From Indioceanicola profundi (GTDB lineage: Bacteria; Pseudomonadota; Alphaproteobacteria; Azospirillales; Azospirillaceae), in NCBI RefSeq assembly GCF_003568845.1, contig NZ_CP030126.1, forward strand, positions 2,897,501 to 2,961,500: 64,000 nucleotides of DNA, written 5' to 3'. The translations under genes were made by a program, and so were the position numbers. Position 1 is the stretch's first letter, and every line of letters begins with the position of its first letter. The notes beneath the pieces were generated by a model. The model had not been told where the DNA came from and did no database searches. It saw only the letters and a program-made list of their open reading frames with translations. Below are positions 32,182-44,122 of this stretch, in pieces.

Positions 32182-33234
32182 ATGACCATAATGACCGACC
32201 GACCGATCCGCCGCGGCCTCCGCATGCTGGGCGCAGCCGCCGCCTTCACCGCCGCCGGCCTGGTGGCCGGAACCGCCCATGCCGGGCCGACCTTGGACGC
32301 CATCAAGCAGCGCGGCGCCTTGCAATGCGGCGTGAACACCGGCCTGCCGGGATTCGGCAACCCGGACAGCCAGGGCAAATGGACCGGCCTGGACGTGGAT
32401 GTCTGCCGCGCCATCGCGGCGGCCGTGCTGGGCGACCCGAACAAGGTGCGCTACACGCCGCTATCCGCCCAGCAGCGCCTGACCGCCCTGCAGTCCGGCG
32501 AGATCGACGTGCTGTCGCGCAACACCACCTGGACGCTGACGCGCGACGCCCAGGGCATGGATTTCGCCCCCGTCGTCTATTATGACGGCCAGGGGCTGAT
32601 GATCCGGAAGGATCTGGGCGTCACCAGCGCCAAGCAGCTGGACGGCGCCACCGTCTGCGTGCAGCCCGGCACCACGACCGAGCTGAATCTGGCGGACTAT
32701 TTCCGGGCCAACGGCATGCAGTTCAAGCCGGTGGTGATCGAGGCGCTGGATGAGCTGAACGCCGCCTTCTTCGCCGGCCGCTGCGACGTGCTGACCACCG
32801 ACATCTCCGGTCTTGCGGGCATCCGCGCCTCGGTCGCGCCGAATCCGGACGACTACGTCATCCTGCCGGAGGTCCTGTCCAAGGAGCCGCTGGCCCCGGT
32901 GGTCCGCCATGGCGACGACCAGTGGTTCGATATCGTCAAGTGGACGGTGTACGCCATGATCGAGGCCGAGGAGTACGGCGTCACCAGCCAGAACGTGGAC
33001 GAGAAGGCGAAGAGCGACAATCCCAGCGTCCAGCGTCTGCTCGGCGCGCAGCCGGGAATGGGAACGGCGCTTGGCCTGGATGACCAGTGGGCCTACCGCA
33101 TCGTCAAGCAGGTCGGCAATTACGGGGAAGTCTTCGAGCGCAACATCGGCGCCGATACGCCCTTGAAGCTAGAGCGCGGGCTGAACGCGCTGTGGACCAA
33201 CGGCGGCCTGATGTACGGCATGCCGATCCGCTGA
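32182..33234 (+). CDS. aapJ: General L-amino-acid ABC transporter, periplasmic binding protein
   Basis: The ATG at 32182 follows GAGGGGAC. A signal peptide (about 1-34) ends ..VAGTAHA before GPTLDAIKQRGALQCGVNTG. The solute-binding core includes GKWTGLDVDVCRAIAAAVLG, LTALQSGEIDVLSRNTTWTL and QPGTTTELNLADYF, close to AapJ/BztA. It collects a broad set of L-amino acids in the periplasm. It is the first of four genes aapJQMP in the order of the rhizobial operon, and a 16-bp hairpin after it probably sets its higher expression. Confidence 0.94.
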   Translation: MTIMTDRPIRRGLRMLGAAAAFTAAGLVAGTAHAGPTLDAIKQRGALQCGVNTGLPGFGNPDSQGKWTGLDVDVCRAIAAAVLGDPNKVRYTPLSAQQRLTALQSGEIDVLSRNTTWTLTRDAQGMDFAPVVYYDGQGLMIRKDLGVTSAKQLDGATVCVQPGTTTELNLADYFRANGMQFKPVVIEALDELNAAFFAGRCDVLTTDISGLAGIRASVAPNPDDYVILPEVLSKEPLAPVVRHGDDQWFDIVKWTVYAMIEAEEYGVTSQNVDEKAKSDNPSVQRLLGAQPGMGTALGLDDQWAYRIVKQVGNYGEVFERNIGADTPLKLERGLNALWTNGGLMYGMPIR

Positions 33235-33239
33235 GTGCG

Positions 33240-33285
33240 ACGGCCGGCCGGGCCATGGGCGCGACGCCCTGGCCCGGCCGGCCGT
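33240..33285 (+). promoter_or_regulatory. 16-bp perfect hairpin between aapJ and aapQ
   Basis: ACGGCCGGCCGGGCCA (33240-33255) pairs exactly with TGGCCCGGCCGGCCGT (33270-33285), with a further 5-bp GGGCG/CGCCC stem in the loop. It is followed by TCCTTTCATC. It starts 6 bases after the aapJ stop. Such hairpins protect binding-protein mRNA and partly stop transcription. Confidence 0.7.
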
Positions 33286-33328
33286 TCCTTTCATCTCTGC
33301 CGTCCTGTTCACAACGGAATCGAGCTGC

Positions 33329-34528
33329 ATGGCGCAAGCGACCGAGGCCAGATCGCCGGTACGCACCGGCCCGCCGAAGCGGGGAATTTCCCTCAACGAT
33401 CCGATGGTCAGGTCGGTCCTGTGGCAGATCCTGACTGCCGGTCTGGTAGGTCTGATCGCCTGGTACCTGATCTCCAACACGATGGAGAACCTTGCGCGCC
33501 AGTCCATCTCCTCCGGCTACGACTTCCTGGACCGCCCGGCCGGTTTCCAGATCGGTGAGCAGCTGGTCGCGTACGGCCCGGCAGACAGCTACGCCCGCGC
33601 CTTCCTGGTCGGGCTTCTGAACACGCTCAAGGTCGCCGCGATCGGCATCGTGCTGGCGACCATCCTCGGCACCCTGGTCGGCATCGCGCGGCTTTCCACC
33701 AACTGGCTGGTGGCGAAGCTGTCCGCCGGCTTCGTCGAGATGATCCGTAACGTGCCGCTGCTGCTGCAGCTCTTCCTCTGGTACGGGCTGCTGACGGAGG
33801 GTCTGCCCGGCCCCCGGCAGGCGATGGAGCCTGTGCCGGGCGTGTTCCTGTCCAACCGCGGCCTGAAGATTCCGGGGCCGGCCGAAGATCCGGCCTGGTT
33901 CTGGATCATGGCGGCGTTCGGCGTCGGCGTGCTGGCGACGATCCTGCTGTCCCGCTGGAACCGGGCGCGCCAGCAGCGCACCGGGCAGGTGCTGCCCATG
34001 GGCTGGATCGGCACCGGTCTGGTCGTCGGCCTGCCGCTGCTGGTGCTGATCGCCTTCGGCGGGGCGGCGCTGGACATGCCGGCGCTCCAGGGCTTCAACT
34101 TCACTGGCGGCCTGACCCTGACGCCGGAATTCGCAGCCCTCCTGTTCGGTCTGGTGGTCTACACCTCCGCCTTCATCGCGGAGATCGTGCGCAGCGGCAT
34201 CCTGGCCGTCTCCCACGGCCAGACGGAGGCCGCCCGCGCCCTCGGCCTGTCGGAGGGCAAGGTGCTGCGCCTCGTGGTGCTGCCGCAGGCCCTGCGCGTC
34301 ATCATCCCGCCCACCACGAGCCAGTATCTGAACCTGACCAAGAACAGCTCGCTGGCGGTGGCCATCGGCTATCCCGACTTCGTGTCGGTGGCCAACACCA
34401 CCATCAACCAGACCGGACAGGCGATCGAGGGCGTGGCCAGCATCATGGCCGTGTTCCTGACCATCAGTCTGGCCCTGTCCTTCCTGATGAACTGGTACAA
34501 TACCAGGATCGCCCTGAAGGAGCGCTGA
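33329..34528 (+). CDS. aapQ: General L-amino-acid ABC transporter permease AapQ
   Basis: The 399-residue protein has the expanded permease layout of AapQ/BztB: one membrane segment near residues 32-50, a long insert, and the membrane core with TLVGIARLSTNWLVAKLSAG, EMIRNVPLLLQLFLWYGLL and the EAA-type loop SHGQTEAARALGLSEGKVLR. The last membrane segments contain IAIGYPDFV-like and GVASIMAVFLTISLALS stretches. It pairs with AapM to form the channel. The gene ends 3 bp before aapM. Confidence 0.93.
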   Translation: MAQATEARSPVRTGPPKRGISLNDPMVRSVLWQILTAGLVGLIAWYLISNTMENLARQSISSGYDFLDRPAGFQIGEQLVAYGPADSYARAFLVGLLNTLKVAAIGIVLATILGTLVGIARLSTNWLVAKLSAGFVEMIRNVPLLLQLFLWYGLLTEGLPGPRQAMEPVPGVFLSNRGLKIPGPAEDPAWFWIMAAFGVGVLATILLSRWNRARQQRTGQVLPMGWIGTGLVVGLPLLVLIAFGGAALDMPALQGFNFTGGLTLTPEFAALLFGLVVYTSAFIAEIVRSGILAVSHGQTEAARALGLSEGKVLRLVVLPQALRVIIPPTTSQYLNLTKNSSLAVAIGYPDFVSVANTTINQTGQAIEGVASIMAVFLTISLALSFLMNWYNTRIALKER

Positions 34529-34531
34529 GCC

Positions 34532-35665
34532 ATGACCATGCAGGCCCATCAGGCGTCTCCTCCCAACCCCTCCGCCCAGACCGATGCCGGTCCGCGGCGG
34601 GCGCCGCCCGTCGCCTCCACCGGCGTTCTGGGCTGGCTGCGGGCGAACCTGTTCAACACCTGGTACAACACCCTCCTGACCGCCCTGATCATCTGGCTGC
34701 TGGCGCAGGTGATCCCCGGCCTCGTCTCCTGGCTCTTCACCTCCGCCGTATGGACGGCGGAGGATGCCGGCGTCTGTCGCGCGGCCGAGGGGGCCTGCTG
34801 GGCCTTCGTGGCCGAGAAGTGGCGCTTCATCCTGTTCGGCACCTACCCGTACGAGCAGCACTGGCGGCCCACCGTGGCCATGCTGGTGGTGATCGTCATG
34901 CTGCTGGCCAGCGCCGACCGCCGCTTCTGGGGCAAGCCGCTGATCCTGATCTGGGGGGCCGGGCTGGGCATCGCCGCCCTGCTGATGTTCGGCGGCGTGT
35001 TCGGGCTGGACTATGTGGACACCAACCGCTGGGGCGGCCTGCCGCTGACCCTGACCCTGTCGGTGGTCGGGCTGGCCCTGGCCTTTCCCCTGGGCGTGCT
35101 TCTGGCCCTTGGCCGCACCAGCAACCTGCCCGTCGTGAAGGCCCTGTCGGTGGTCTATATCGAGGCCATCCGCGGCGTGCCGCTGATCTCGATCCTGTTC
35201 ATGGCCAGCGTGATGTTCCCGCTGTTCCTGCCGCAGGGGATGACCATCGACAAGGTGCTGCGCGCCCAGATCGGCCTGATCCTGTTCGCCGCCGCCTATC
35301 TGGCGGAGGTGGTGCGCGGCGGCCTGCAGGCCATTCCGAAGGGCCAGTACGAGGCGGCGGAGGCCCTGGGTCTCAGCTACTGGCAGCGCACGCGGCTGAT
35401 CATCCTGCCCCAGGCCATGGCCCTGGTGATCCCGCCGCTGGTCAACACCTTCATCGGCTTCTTCAAGGACACCAGCTTGGTCATCATCATCGGCCTGCTG
35501 GACCTGCTCTCCACTGCCAAGGCCGCCCTGACCGACCCGGCATGGCGCGGCTTCTACAAGGAAGCCTATCTCTTCATCGGCCTGATCTACTTCGCCTTCT
35601 GCTACGCGCTGTCCCGCTACTCCATGTATCTGGAGCGGGAGTTCAACAAGAGCCGCAAGCGGTGA
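34532..35665 (+). CDS. aapM: General L-amino-acid ABC transporter permease AapM
   Basis: The 377-residue permease has a Pro-rich N-terminus, an early membrane segment ([20 protein letters not shown]), a Cys-containing loop ([20 protein letters not shown]) typical of AapM/BztC, and the core with [19 protein letters not shown] and the EAA loop [20 protein letters not shown]. It forms the transmembrane channel with AapQ. It sits 3 bp after aapQ and 19 bp before aapP. Confidence 0.93.
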   Translation: MTMQAHQASPPNPSAQTDAGPRRAPPVASTGVLGWLRANLFNTWYNTLLTALIIWLLAQVIPGLVSWLFTSAVWTAEDAGVCRAAEGACWAFVAEKWRFILFGTYPYEQHWRPTVAMLVVIVMLLASADRRFWGKPLILIWGAGLGIAALLMFGGVFGLDYVDTNRWGGLPLTLTLSVVGLALAFPLGVLLALGRTSNLPVVKALSVVYIEAIRGVPLISILFMASVMFPLFLPQGMTIDKVLRAQIGLILFAAAYLAEVVRGGLQAIPKGQYEAAEALGLSYWQRTRLIILPQAMALVIPPLVNTFIGFFKDTSLVIIIGLLDLLSTAKAALTDPAWRGFYKEAYLFIGLIYFAFCYALSRYSMYLEREFNKSRKR

Positions 35666-35684
35666 GCGACGGAAAGGAAACAGC

Positions 35685-36458
35685 ATGACCGCAGCCGAAA
35701 CCGCACCTGACCGCACCGCCGGCGATCCCGTGATCGAACTTCGGGGCGTCAACAAATGGTACGGGGAGTTCCATGTGCTCCGCGACATCGACCTCGTCGT
35801 CGCGAAGGGGGAGCGGATCGTGATCTGCGGGCCGTCGGGCTCCGGCAAATCCACCCTGATCCGCTGCATCAACCGGCTGGAGGAGCATCAGGCCGGCACC
35901 ATCACGGTGGACGGGATCGAGCTGACCAACAATTCCAAGAACATCGAGGCAGTGCGACGCGATGTCGGCATGGTGTTCCAGCAGTTCAACCTGTTCCCCC
36001 ATCTGACGGTAATGGAGAACTGCACGCTGGCTCCGATCTGGGTGAAGAAGATGCCCAAGGCGGAGGCGGACCGGATGGCCCTGCAGTACCTGGAGCGCGT
36101 ACGCATCCCGGAGCAGGCGAACAAGTTTCCCGGCCAGCTTTCCGGCGGTCAGCAGCAGCGCGTCGCCATCGCCCGCGCCCTGTGCATGAACCCCAACATC
36201 CTGCTGTTCGACGAACCCACCAGCGCTCTCGACCCCGAGATGGTCAAGGAGGTGCTGGACGTCATGACCGATCTGGCCGAGGCCGGCATCACCATGCTGT
36301 GCGTGACCCATGAGATGGGCTTCGCCCGCCGCGTGGCCGACCGGGTGATCTTCATGGATCGCGGCGAGATCGTCGAGCAGGCCCCGCCGGAGGAGTTCTT
36401 CGACAATCCGAAGAGCGACCGCACCAAGCTGTTCCTGAGCCAGGTGCTGAGCCACTGA
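35685..36458 (+). CDS. aapP: General L-amino-acid ABC transporter ATPase AapP
   Basis: All ABC motifs are intact in this 257-residue protein: Walker [15 protein letters not shown]-loop [19 protein letters not shown], signature [15 protein letters not shown], Walker [15 protein letters not shown] and the switch histidine in [15 protein letters not shown]. It powers AapQM. It is the last gene of the operon and is followed by a two-way hairpin terminator shared with dapB. Confidence 0.94.
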   Translation: MTAAETAPDRTAGDPVIELRGVNKWYGEFHVLRDIDLVVAKGERIVICGPSGSGKSTLIRCINRLEEHQAGTITVDGIELTNNSKNIEAVRRDVGMVFQQFNLFPHLTVMENCTLAPIWVKKMPKAEADRMALQYLERVRIPEQANKFPGQLSGGQQQRVAIARALCMNPNILLFDEPTSALDPEMVKEVLDVMTDLAEAGITMLCVTHEMGFARRVADRVIFMDRGEIVEQAPPEEFFDNPKSDRTKLFLSQVLSH

Positions 36459-36464
36459 AAGACC

Positions 36465-36493
36465 AACCCCTCTCCCCGGCGGGGAAAGGGGTT
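36465..36493. terminator. Two-way terminator between aapP and dapB
   Basis: AACCCCTCTCCCC (36465-36477) pairs with GGGGAAAGGGGTT (36481-36493) with one mismatch and a GGC loop. It lies between convergent genes. T content is modest on either side (TTTGAATC on plus, GGTCTTTC on minus). Confidence 0.55.
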
Positions 36494-36497
36494 TGAA

Positions 36498-37298
36498 TCA
36501 AAGCCCCAGCACATCCTCCATCCCGTAGAAGCCGGGCTTCTGGTTGGCGGCCCAGAGGGCGGCGCGGACGGCGCCCTTGGCGAAGATGGCGCGGTCGCCG
36601 GCCTTGTGGGTCAGCTCCAGCCGCTCCCCCGCCCCGGCGAAGACGACCGTATGGTCGCCCACCACATCGCCGCCGCGCAGGGTGGCGAAGCCGATGTCGC
36701 CGGGCTGGCGCGGGCCGGTATGGCCGTCGCGCACCGTTTCCTTGACCGCATCCAGATCCACGCCGCGCCCTTCCGCCGCCGCCCGGCCGAGGGCGAGGGC
36801 GGTGCCGCTGGGGGCGTCCACCTTGTGGCGGTGGTGCATCTCCACGATCTCGATATCCCAGTCGGACGCCTCCAACGCCGCCGACACCCGCTTGACGAGG
36901 CCCAGCAGCAGGTTGACGCCCAGGCTCATATTCGCGGCCTGGACCACAGGCACCTTCGTCCCGGCATCGCGAAGCACATCCATCTGCGGTGCGCTGAGCC
37001 CGGTGGTGCCGACCACCAGCGCCGCCCCGTGGCGGGCCGCCAGCCCGGCATGGCCCACGGTGGCGGTGGGGGTGGTGAAATCGATCACCACGTCGCTGGC
37101 GCCGAACAGCATGTCGGGATTGTCGCCCACGGTGACGCCGATCGGGTCCAGCCCGGCCAAGGTGCCCAGATCGGTGCCGATCTCATATCCGCCGGGCCGG
37201 TCGGTGCCGCCCGACAGCTCCGCCATGGGCAGGACAGCCACTTCCCGCAGCAGCATCCGCCCCATCCGCCCGGCACAGCCAACGATCCCGATCCGCAT
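36498..37298 (-). CDS. dapB: 4-hydroxy-tetrahydrodipicolinate reductase, 266 aa
   Basis: The ATG at 37298 is used because GGAGAGGGG precedes it and the N-terminus MRIGIVGCAGRMGRMLLREV is the family form. An upstream ATG at 37322 also has a ribosome site and would add 8 residues. The NAD(P) loop is G-C-A-G-R-M-G. The catalytic HHRHKVDAPSGTAL holds the His pair and Lys, and DFTTPTATVGH and GTTGLSAPQMD flank the nucleotide site. DapB makes tetrahydrodipicolinate for lysine and peptidoglycan synthesis. Confidence 0.95.
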   Translation of the reverse strand: MRIGIVGCAGRMGRMLLREVAVLPMAELSGGTDRPGGYEIGTDLGTLAGLDPIGVTVGDNPDMLFGASDVVIDFTTPTATVGHAGLAARHGAALVVGTTGLSAPQMDVLRDAGTKVPVVQAANMSLGVNLLLGLVKRVSAALEASDWDIEIVEMHHRHKVDAPSGTALALGRAAAEGRGVDLDAVKETVRDGHTGPRQPGDIGFATLRGGDVVGDHTVVFAGAGERLELTHKAGDRAIFAKGAVRAALWAANQKPGFYGMEDVLGL

Positions 37299-37374
37299 GG
37301 CGCCCCTCTCCAGACCTGTCATGCGCGCTCCCTTAGCATAGAAAGCGCCGGTCCGCGAGATGGGGGCGGGCCGG

Positions 37375-38334
37375 TCAGGAACCGGCAAGACACTCCGCCA
37401 GCGCGCCGGCATTGGAGCGCATCAGCTCGAAATACAGATCCGGCCCCTCCGTCAGGTTCGCCCCCTCCGGGTCCAGCACGCCGGTGCGGGCATCGGTGCC
37501 TTCCGCCACGGTGCGGACCAGCGCCGGCTCGAACTGCGGCTCGGCGAAGACGCAGGCGGCCTGAAGCGTCCTGATGCGGTTGCGCAGCTCCGCCACATGG
37601 CGGGCGCCGGGACGCTGGTCGGGGCTGACGGTGATGGCGCCCACGGCGTTCAGCCCGTAGCGCCGCTCCAGATACTGGTAGGCATCGTGGAAGGTGACGA
37701 AGGGCCGGTCCTTCACCGGTTCCAGATTCGCCGCCATCTCCCGGTCCAGCGTGTCGAGCCGTTCGGCCGCGTCCTGCGCGTTGGCCCGGTAGGTGTCGGC
37801 GCGGGCGGGATCGATCCGGACCAGGGCGTCGGCGACAGCAGCCACGATGCGCTTGGCATTGTGCGGGTCCAGCCAGATATGCCCATCCACCTCGCCCGCC
37901 TGGTGGTGATGATCCGTCCCGTGCGCGGCATGGTCGTGGCCGTGACCGCCGCCGCCCCAGGCATCGCCCACACGGTTCTGCGCCAGCTCCATCCCCGGAA
38001 CGTCGGCCAGGGTCAGGATGTCGGCGTCGCCCGCCAGACTGGTCAGCGGCCGTTCCAGGAATGCCTCCAGCGGCGGGCCGACCCAGACCACCAGTTCCGC
38101 CCCGTCAAGCGCCCGCGCATCGGACGGCTTCAGGGAGAAGGCATGCGGGCTGGCCGCGCCGCGGACCAGCAGATGCGGCGTGCCGATGCCCTGCATCACG
38201 GCGGCGGTCAGGGAGTGCAGCGGCTTTACCGTGACCACCACGTCCGGCGGCGGCGCTTCGGCCCGCGCCGGCCCGGCCAGCAGAAATCCCGCCAACAGCG
38301 GCAGGGCCAGGAGCGGGGCGAGACGGATCGGCAT
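37375..38334 (-). CDS. znuA: Zinc ABC transporter, periplasmic binding protein ZnuA
   Basis: A signal peptide (about 1-25) ends GPARAEA. Metal-binding histidines appear in [15 protein letters not shown], the Asp/His-rich loop ([20 protein letters not shown], about 125-145), [10 protein letters not shown] and [16 protein letters not shown]. The long His loop is a ZnuA hallmark and separates it from manganese-binding relatives. It is divergent from znuCB across a Zur box. Length (319) is normal. Confidence 0.93.
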   Translation of the reverse strand: MPIRLAPLLALPLLAGFLLAGPARAEAPPPDVVVTVKPLHSLTAAVMQGIGTPHLLVRGAASPHAFSLKPSDARALDGAELVVWVGPPLEAFLERPLTSLAGDADILTLADVPGMELAQNRVGDAWGGGGHGHDHAAHGTDHHHQAGEVDGHIWLDPHNAKRIVAAVADALVRIDPARADTYRANAQDAAERLDTLDREMAANLEPVKDRPFVTFHDAYQYLERRYGLNAVGAITVSPDQRPGARHVAELRNRIRTLQAACVFAEPQFEPALVRTVAEGTDARTGVLDPEGANLTEGPDLYFELMRSNAGALAECLAGS

Positions 38335-38390
38335 GGCGGAACTCCGGACGATTCGGGCATGGGGCCGGTGCACAGCGGCCCCTTGTGAAG

Positions 38391-38405
38391 CGTTATATTA
38401 TAACG
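38391..38405. promoter_or_regulatory. Zur box in the znuA/znuC divergent region
   Basis: CGTTATATTATAACG is a perfect 7-1-7 palindrome that matches the alphaproteobacterial Zur site (GTTATANTATAAC). It lies 57 bp before znuA and 70 bp before znuC, so zinc-loaded Zur should repress both sides at once. It is the most AT-rich stretch for several kb. Confidence 0.85.
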
Positions 38406-38474
38406 TATGTCAAGGGGATTGGTTTTACGGACAGGATGCCGCCCGCGGCGCATCCGCCGGAGCGGAGTTCCAGC

Positions 38475-39344
38475 ATGCCCAATCACCACCACCCGGCCCC
38501 GGCGGCAAAAGCCGCCGCCCCGCTATTGGCGGCAGAGGGTCTGACCGTGCGCTATGGCGGACGGACGGCGGTGGAGAGCGTGGATCTGGCCGTAGGTCCG
38601 GGGGAGATCGTGACCCTGATCGGTCCCAACGGGGCGGGCAAGTCCACGCTGGTGAAGGCCATGCTGGGGCTGGTGAAGCCAGCGGCCGGCACGGTGCGCC
38701 GCCAACCCGGCCTGAATATCGGCTACATGCCCCAGCGGATCACAGTGGATGCCGCCCTGCCGTTGACGGTGAGGCGCTTCCTGTCCCTGTGGGGCAGGAC
38801 CGGCCCCGGCGAGATGGAACAGGCGCTGGCCGAGGTGGGAGCGGCGCATACGGTGAACAGCGCGGTGCAGAGCCTGTCGGGCGGGGAGATGCAGCGTGTG
38901 CTGTTGGCCCGCGCCCTGCTGCGCCGGCCGGACCTGCTGGTGTTGGACGAACCGGTGCAGGCGGTGGATGTGCACGGGCAGATCGCCCTGTTCGAGCTGA
39001 TCGGCGACATCCGCCGGCGGCGCGGCTGCGGCGTGCTGATGGTCAGCCACGATCTTCACCTGGTGATGGCCCGCACCGACACGGTGGTCTGCCTGAACCG
39101 CCATGTCTGCTGCCATGGAAAGCCGGAGCATGTGAGCCGGCATCCGGAATACATGGCGCTGTTCGGCCGGCATGCCGAGGCGCTGGCCGTCTATCACCAC
39201 ATGCACGACCACGCCCACGCCGCCGATGGCTGCGCCGTGCCGCTGGGGCATGAGCACAACCACGATTGCAGCCATGGGCACGGGCATGACCATACGCACG
39301 GCCATGCCCATCATCACCATCAAGAGAGCCGCCATGCTGGATGA
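38475..39344 (+). CDS. znuC: Zinc ABC transporter ATPase ZnuC, 289 aa
   Basis: The ATG at 38475 follows GGAG and begins [10 protein letters not shown]. Motifs are Walker [20 protein letters not shown]-loop YMPQRITVD, signature [15 protein letters not shown], Walker [13 protein letters not shown] and [11 protein letters not shown]. The C-terminal 60 residues are His-rich ([20 protein letters not shown]), presumably a zinc-binding tail. It forms an operon with znuB, which begins inside its last codons. Confidence 0.93.
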   Translation: MPNHHHPAPAAKAAAPLLAAEGLTVRYGGRTAVESVDLAVGPGEIVTLIGPNGAGKSTLVKAMLGLVKPAAGTVRRQPGLNIGYMPQRITVDAALPLTVRRFLSLWGRTGPGEMEQALAEVGAAHTVNSAVQSLSGGEMQRVLLARALLRRPDLLVLDEPVQAVDVHGQIALFELIGDIRRRRGCGVLMVSHDLHLVMARTDTVVCLNRHVCCHGKPEHVSRHPEYMALFGRHAEALAVYHHMHDHAHAADGCAVPLGHEHNHDCSHGHGHDHTHGHAHHHHQESRHAG

Positions 39345-40128
39345 TTTCCTGGTCCGCGCCCTGCTGGGCGGCATCGGGCTGGCACTGGTGACGGGACCGC
39401 TGGGATGCGTGGTGGTGTGGCGGCGCATGGCCTATTTCGGCGACACGCTGGCCCATTCCGCCCTTCTGGGCATCGCGTTGGGTTTCCTGTTCGGACTGGA
39501 CCTGAATACCGGCGTTGCCCTGGTCTGCGTCGGCATCGCCGTGGCGCTGACCCTGTTGCAGGAGCAGCGGCGGCTGGCCACGGACACGCTTCTGGGCATC
39601 GTCTCCCACTCCACCTTGTCGCTGGGGCTGGTGGCGCTGGCGCTGATGGAGGCGGTGCGGGTCGATCTGCTGGCCTATCTGTTCGGCGACGTGCTGTCGG
39701 TGACGGCGACGGATCTGGCCTGGATCTGGGGCGGCGGCGCGCTGGTGCTGGCAGCCCTGGCCGTGATCTGGCGCAGGCTGATCGCCCTGACGGTGGATGA
39801 GGATCTGGCGCGGGTGGAGGGGGTGCCGGTGCGCTGGGTCCGGATGGGATTCATGCTGCTGATCGCCGGCACCATCGCAATCTCCATGAAGATCGTTGGC
39901 ATCCTGCTGGTCACCAGCCTTCTGATCATCCCCGCCGCCACGGCCCGCCGCTTCGCCCCCAATCCGGAGGCCATGGCCCTGATCGGGGCAGTGCTTGGCG
40001 CGCTGGCGGTGCTGTCCGGGCTTGCCCTGTCGCTCTATGCCGACATGCCGACGGGTCCCAGCATCGTGGTGTCCGCGGCCGGGCTGTTCGTCGTGAGCCA
40101 TCTGCTGCCCCGGGCGCGTACGGCCTGA
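39334..40128 (+). CDS. znuB: Zinc ABC transporter permease ZnuB, 264 aa
   Basis: The ATG at 39334 overlaps the znuC stop by 11 bp and has AAGAGAG just upstream. The protein has about eight membrane segments with family stretches [20 protein letters not shown] and [20 protein letters not shown]. It forms the inner-membrane zinc channel with ZnuC. A longer upstream frame overlaps the His-rich znuC tail and is not used. Confidence 0.93.
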   Translation: MLDDFLVRALLGGIGLALVTGPLGCVVVWRRMAYFGDTLAHSALLGIALGFLFGLDLNTGVALVCVGIAVALTLLQEQRRLATDTLLGIVSHSTLSLGLVALALMEAVRVDLLAYLFGDVLSVTATDLAWIWGGGALVLAALAVIWRRLIALTVDEDLARVEGVPVRWVRMGFMLLIAGTIAISMKIVGILLVTSLLIIPAATARRFAPNPEAMALIGAVLGALAVLSGLALSLYADMPTGPSIVVSAAGLFVVSHLLPRARTA

Positions 40129-40369
40129 GCGGAGCCGGGATTCCCGAGTCGCGCGACGGAACCGCTCCCGCCAGTACGTCCCGCGCTGGGGGGTGCGCGG
40201 CAAAGCCGGGCCTTCTACGCGGCCGGACCGCCATCGCCACCAGATATGGTGCGCGGACGAAAAGTCACATGCATATCCCTAAAATCACCGAGAAATGTCT
40301 ATGCAAATGGAGCCTCGGGCTCCAATCTGTTCATGCGAGGTTTACAGCGATCTCGATATGGGGACTGGC

Positions 40370-40546
40370 ATGCTCGACAGGCAAAGCCCGATGGACGATC
40401 CGCACGATGCGCAGCGCCCGACCGGCGATGATCCGCCCAGCATCCGGGTGGCACGGCTGGCCTGGTTCGAACTGGCCGATGCCGCCACGCGCCGGGCGCT
40501 TGCCATGCAGATGGCGGCGGAGCGGACGGGCGGAACGGGCTGCTGA
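40370..40546 (+). CDS. Small protein, 58 aa
   Basis: The ATG at 40370 follows GGGGACTGGC. The protein has an acidic flexible start (MDDPHDAQRPTGDDPPS) and a helix VARLAWFELADAATRRALAM ending AERTGGTGC. It lies alone in the 505-bp gap between znuB and dnaJ. No family is recognised; the call rests on ribosome site and amphipathic helix. The preceding 241 bp contain an AT-rich patch near 40262-40310 and nothing else clear. Confidence 0.4.
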   Translation: MLDRQSPMDDPHDAQRPTGDDPPSIRVARLAWFELADAATRRALAMQMAAERTGGTGC

Positions 40547-40616
40547 GCCCGTCCGCCGCATCTCCGGTTCCAGCGACCAGCGGGTGACCGGCGGGCCGCC
40601 GGGGACGTGACGCTCC

Positions 40617-40649
40617 GGACCTGACGGACCCGATTATTCCGTCAGGTCC
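40617..40649. terminator. 11-bp hairpin spanning the dnaJ stop
   Basis: GGACCTGACGG (40617-40627) and CCGTCAGGTCC (40639-40649) are exact reverse complements. The dnaJ stop codon (40634-40636) is in the loop and its last codons in the stem. There is no T-tract. Confidence 0.45.
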
Positions 40650-41785
40650 GTCCACAGCTCCTTCACCTTGGCGAAGAAGCCTTCCGATTCGGGATGGTGT
40701 CCGTCGGCTTTGCCGGCCTTCTCAAACTCCTTCAGCAGCTCCTGCTGCTTCTTGGTCAGGTTGACCGGCGTTTCCACCATCACCTGGATATAGAGGTCGC
40801 CGCGGGCCGGGCTGCGCAGCACGCTCATGCCCTTGCCCTTCAGGCGGAACTGCGCCCCGGTCTGGGTTCCGGCTGGAATGGTGATCCGGGCGCGGTTGCC
40901 GTCGATGGTGGGCACCTCCACCTGACCGCCGAGCGCCGCCGCCGTCATCGGGATCGGCACCCGGCAATGCAGGTTGGCCCCATCGCGCTGGAAGAACTGG
41001 TGCGGGGCGAGCGCAAGGAAGATGTAGAGGTCGCCCGGCGTACCGCCGCGCAGCCCCGCCTCGCCTTCCCCGGCTAGGCGGATGCGGGTGCCGTCCTCCA
41101 CGCCCGCCGGGATGTTGACGCTGAGCGTCTTTTCCTTGCGGACGCGTCCCTGGCCGCCGCAGCTGCGGCAGGGGTCCTTGATCACCCGGCCGGCCCCGCC
41201 GCAACCGGGGCAGGTCCGCTCGATGGTGAAGAAGCCCTGCTGCGCCCGCACCTTGCCGATCCCGCTACAGGTCGGGCAGGTGATGGGCTGGCTGCCATTC
41301 TCCGCACCGCTGCCGTTGCAGTGGTCGCACTGGACGGAGGTGGGCACCTGGATGGTGGAGGCGGTTCCGCGGAACGCGTCCTCCAGCGTGATCTCGAGAT
41401 TGTAGCGCAGGTCGGCGCCACGGTTGTTGGCCTGGCCGGGCCGGCCGCGGCCGCCCATGAACTCCCCGAACATCTCGTCGAAGATGTCGGCGAAGCCGGC
41501 GCCGAAATCGAAGCCGCCGGGGCCGGCGCCAGCGCCCATGCCGCCCGGCCCGCGCCCGCCTTCGAAGGCGGCGTGGCCGAAGCGGTCGTAGGCGGCGCGC
41601 TTCTGCTCGTCCTTGAGGACGTCATAGGCCTCGTTGATTTCCTTGAACTTCACCTCGGCCGACTTGTCACCCTGGTTGCGGTCCGGGTGGTACTGCATGG
41701 CGAGCTTGCGATAGGCCTTTTTCAGCTCGTCCGCGCTGGCGCCCTTCTGGACGCCGAGGATTTCGTAATAGTCGCGCTTCGACAT
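40634..41785 (-). CDS. dnaJ: Chaperone DnaJ (Hsp40), 383 aa
   Basis: The J domain spans residues 1-70 with the HPD motif in [11 protein letters not shown] Gly/Phe-rich linker follows, then four zinc repeats ([32 protein letters not shown]) at about 145-210, and the substrate-binding C-terminus. It activates DnaK. It is 212 bp downstream of dnaK, separated by a hairpin terminator that should lower its level relative to DnaK. Confidence 0.96.
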   Translation of the reverse strand: MSKRDYYEILGVQKGASADELKKAYRKLAMQYHPDRNQGDKSAEVKFKEINEAYDVLKDEQKRAAYDRFGHAAFEGGRGPGGMGAGAGPGGFDFGAGFADIFDEMFGEFMGGRGRPGQANNRGADLRYNLEITLEDAFRGTASTIQVPTSVQCDHCNGSGAENGSQPITCPTCSGIGKVRAQQGFFTIERTCPGCGGAGRVIKDPCRSCGGQGRVRKEKTLSVNIPAGVEDGTRIRLAGEGEAGLRGGTPGDLYIFLALAPHQFFQRDGANLHCRVPIPMTAAALGGQVEVPTIDGNRARITIPAGTQTGAQFRLKGKGMSVLRSPARGDLYIQVMVETPVNLTKKQQELLKEFEKAGKADGHHPESEGFFAKVKELWTDLTE

Positions 41786-41875
41786 GGCGGTTCTGCTTCC
41801 CTGGCCGCGCTACCGCCCGGACGGGCGAAGGCCCGCAGGCACGTTGAACATTGTCGGGCGGGAGCCCGGAGGCAC

Positions 41876-41919
41876 ATGAAATGAAACCGCCCCCATCCTG
41901 GTGCCAGGACAGGGGCGGT
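41876..41919 (-). terminator. Terminator or attenuator between dnaK and dnaJ
   Basis: ACCGCCCC (41886-41893) pairs with GGGGCGGT (41912-41919), with TCCTGG/CCAGGA inside. On the minus strand it is followed by TTCATTTCATG. It may let a fraction of transcripts through to dnaJ. Confidence 0.55.
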
Positions 41920-41997
41920 CCTTCGCCGATGGCGCCGCCCCGTCCGGGAAACCCGCGGAACGGGACGACGCCTTCGTCATGGCTCAGCCAGCCCCGG

Positions 41998-43920
<1,923 letters not shown>

Positions 43921-44093
43921 GCTCTACCTCTTGGTTACGGCAGACGCGCGACGGCCCTGCTCATGTTCCGGCACCGCCGCGATCCCCCAGATCGGTTTCA
44001 GATCGCATCAGATAGGACGCCGAAGCCGCCCCGTAAACCACCCGCCCAAGCCCGGCGGGCGCCATCCCGGAAACGGCCCTTGCGCCGCAGGGA

Positions 44094-44122
44094 GATATAG
44101 GAAGGTCCGAGGGGCGCTGCAA
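44094..44122 (-). promoter_or_regulatory. dnaK promoter candidate (RpoH-like -10)
   Basis: On the minus strand TTGCAG (44117-44122) is 17 bases from TATATC (44094-44099). The -10 context CCTATATCT fits the alphaproteobacterial heat-shock sigma pattern CYTATNT well; the -35 lacks the full CTTG. It implies a 5' leader of about 167 bases. Confidence 0.5.

Noticed and set aside
33104-35872. Very long minus-strand open frame (over 900 codons) opposite aapQM
   Set aside because: It is antisense to clear aap genes, is rich in His/Gln/Arg/Gly, and has no family features. Long shadow frames are expected at this GC content.
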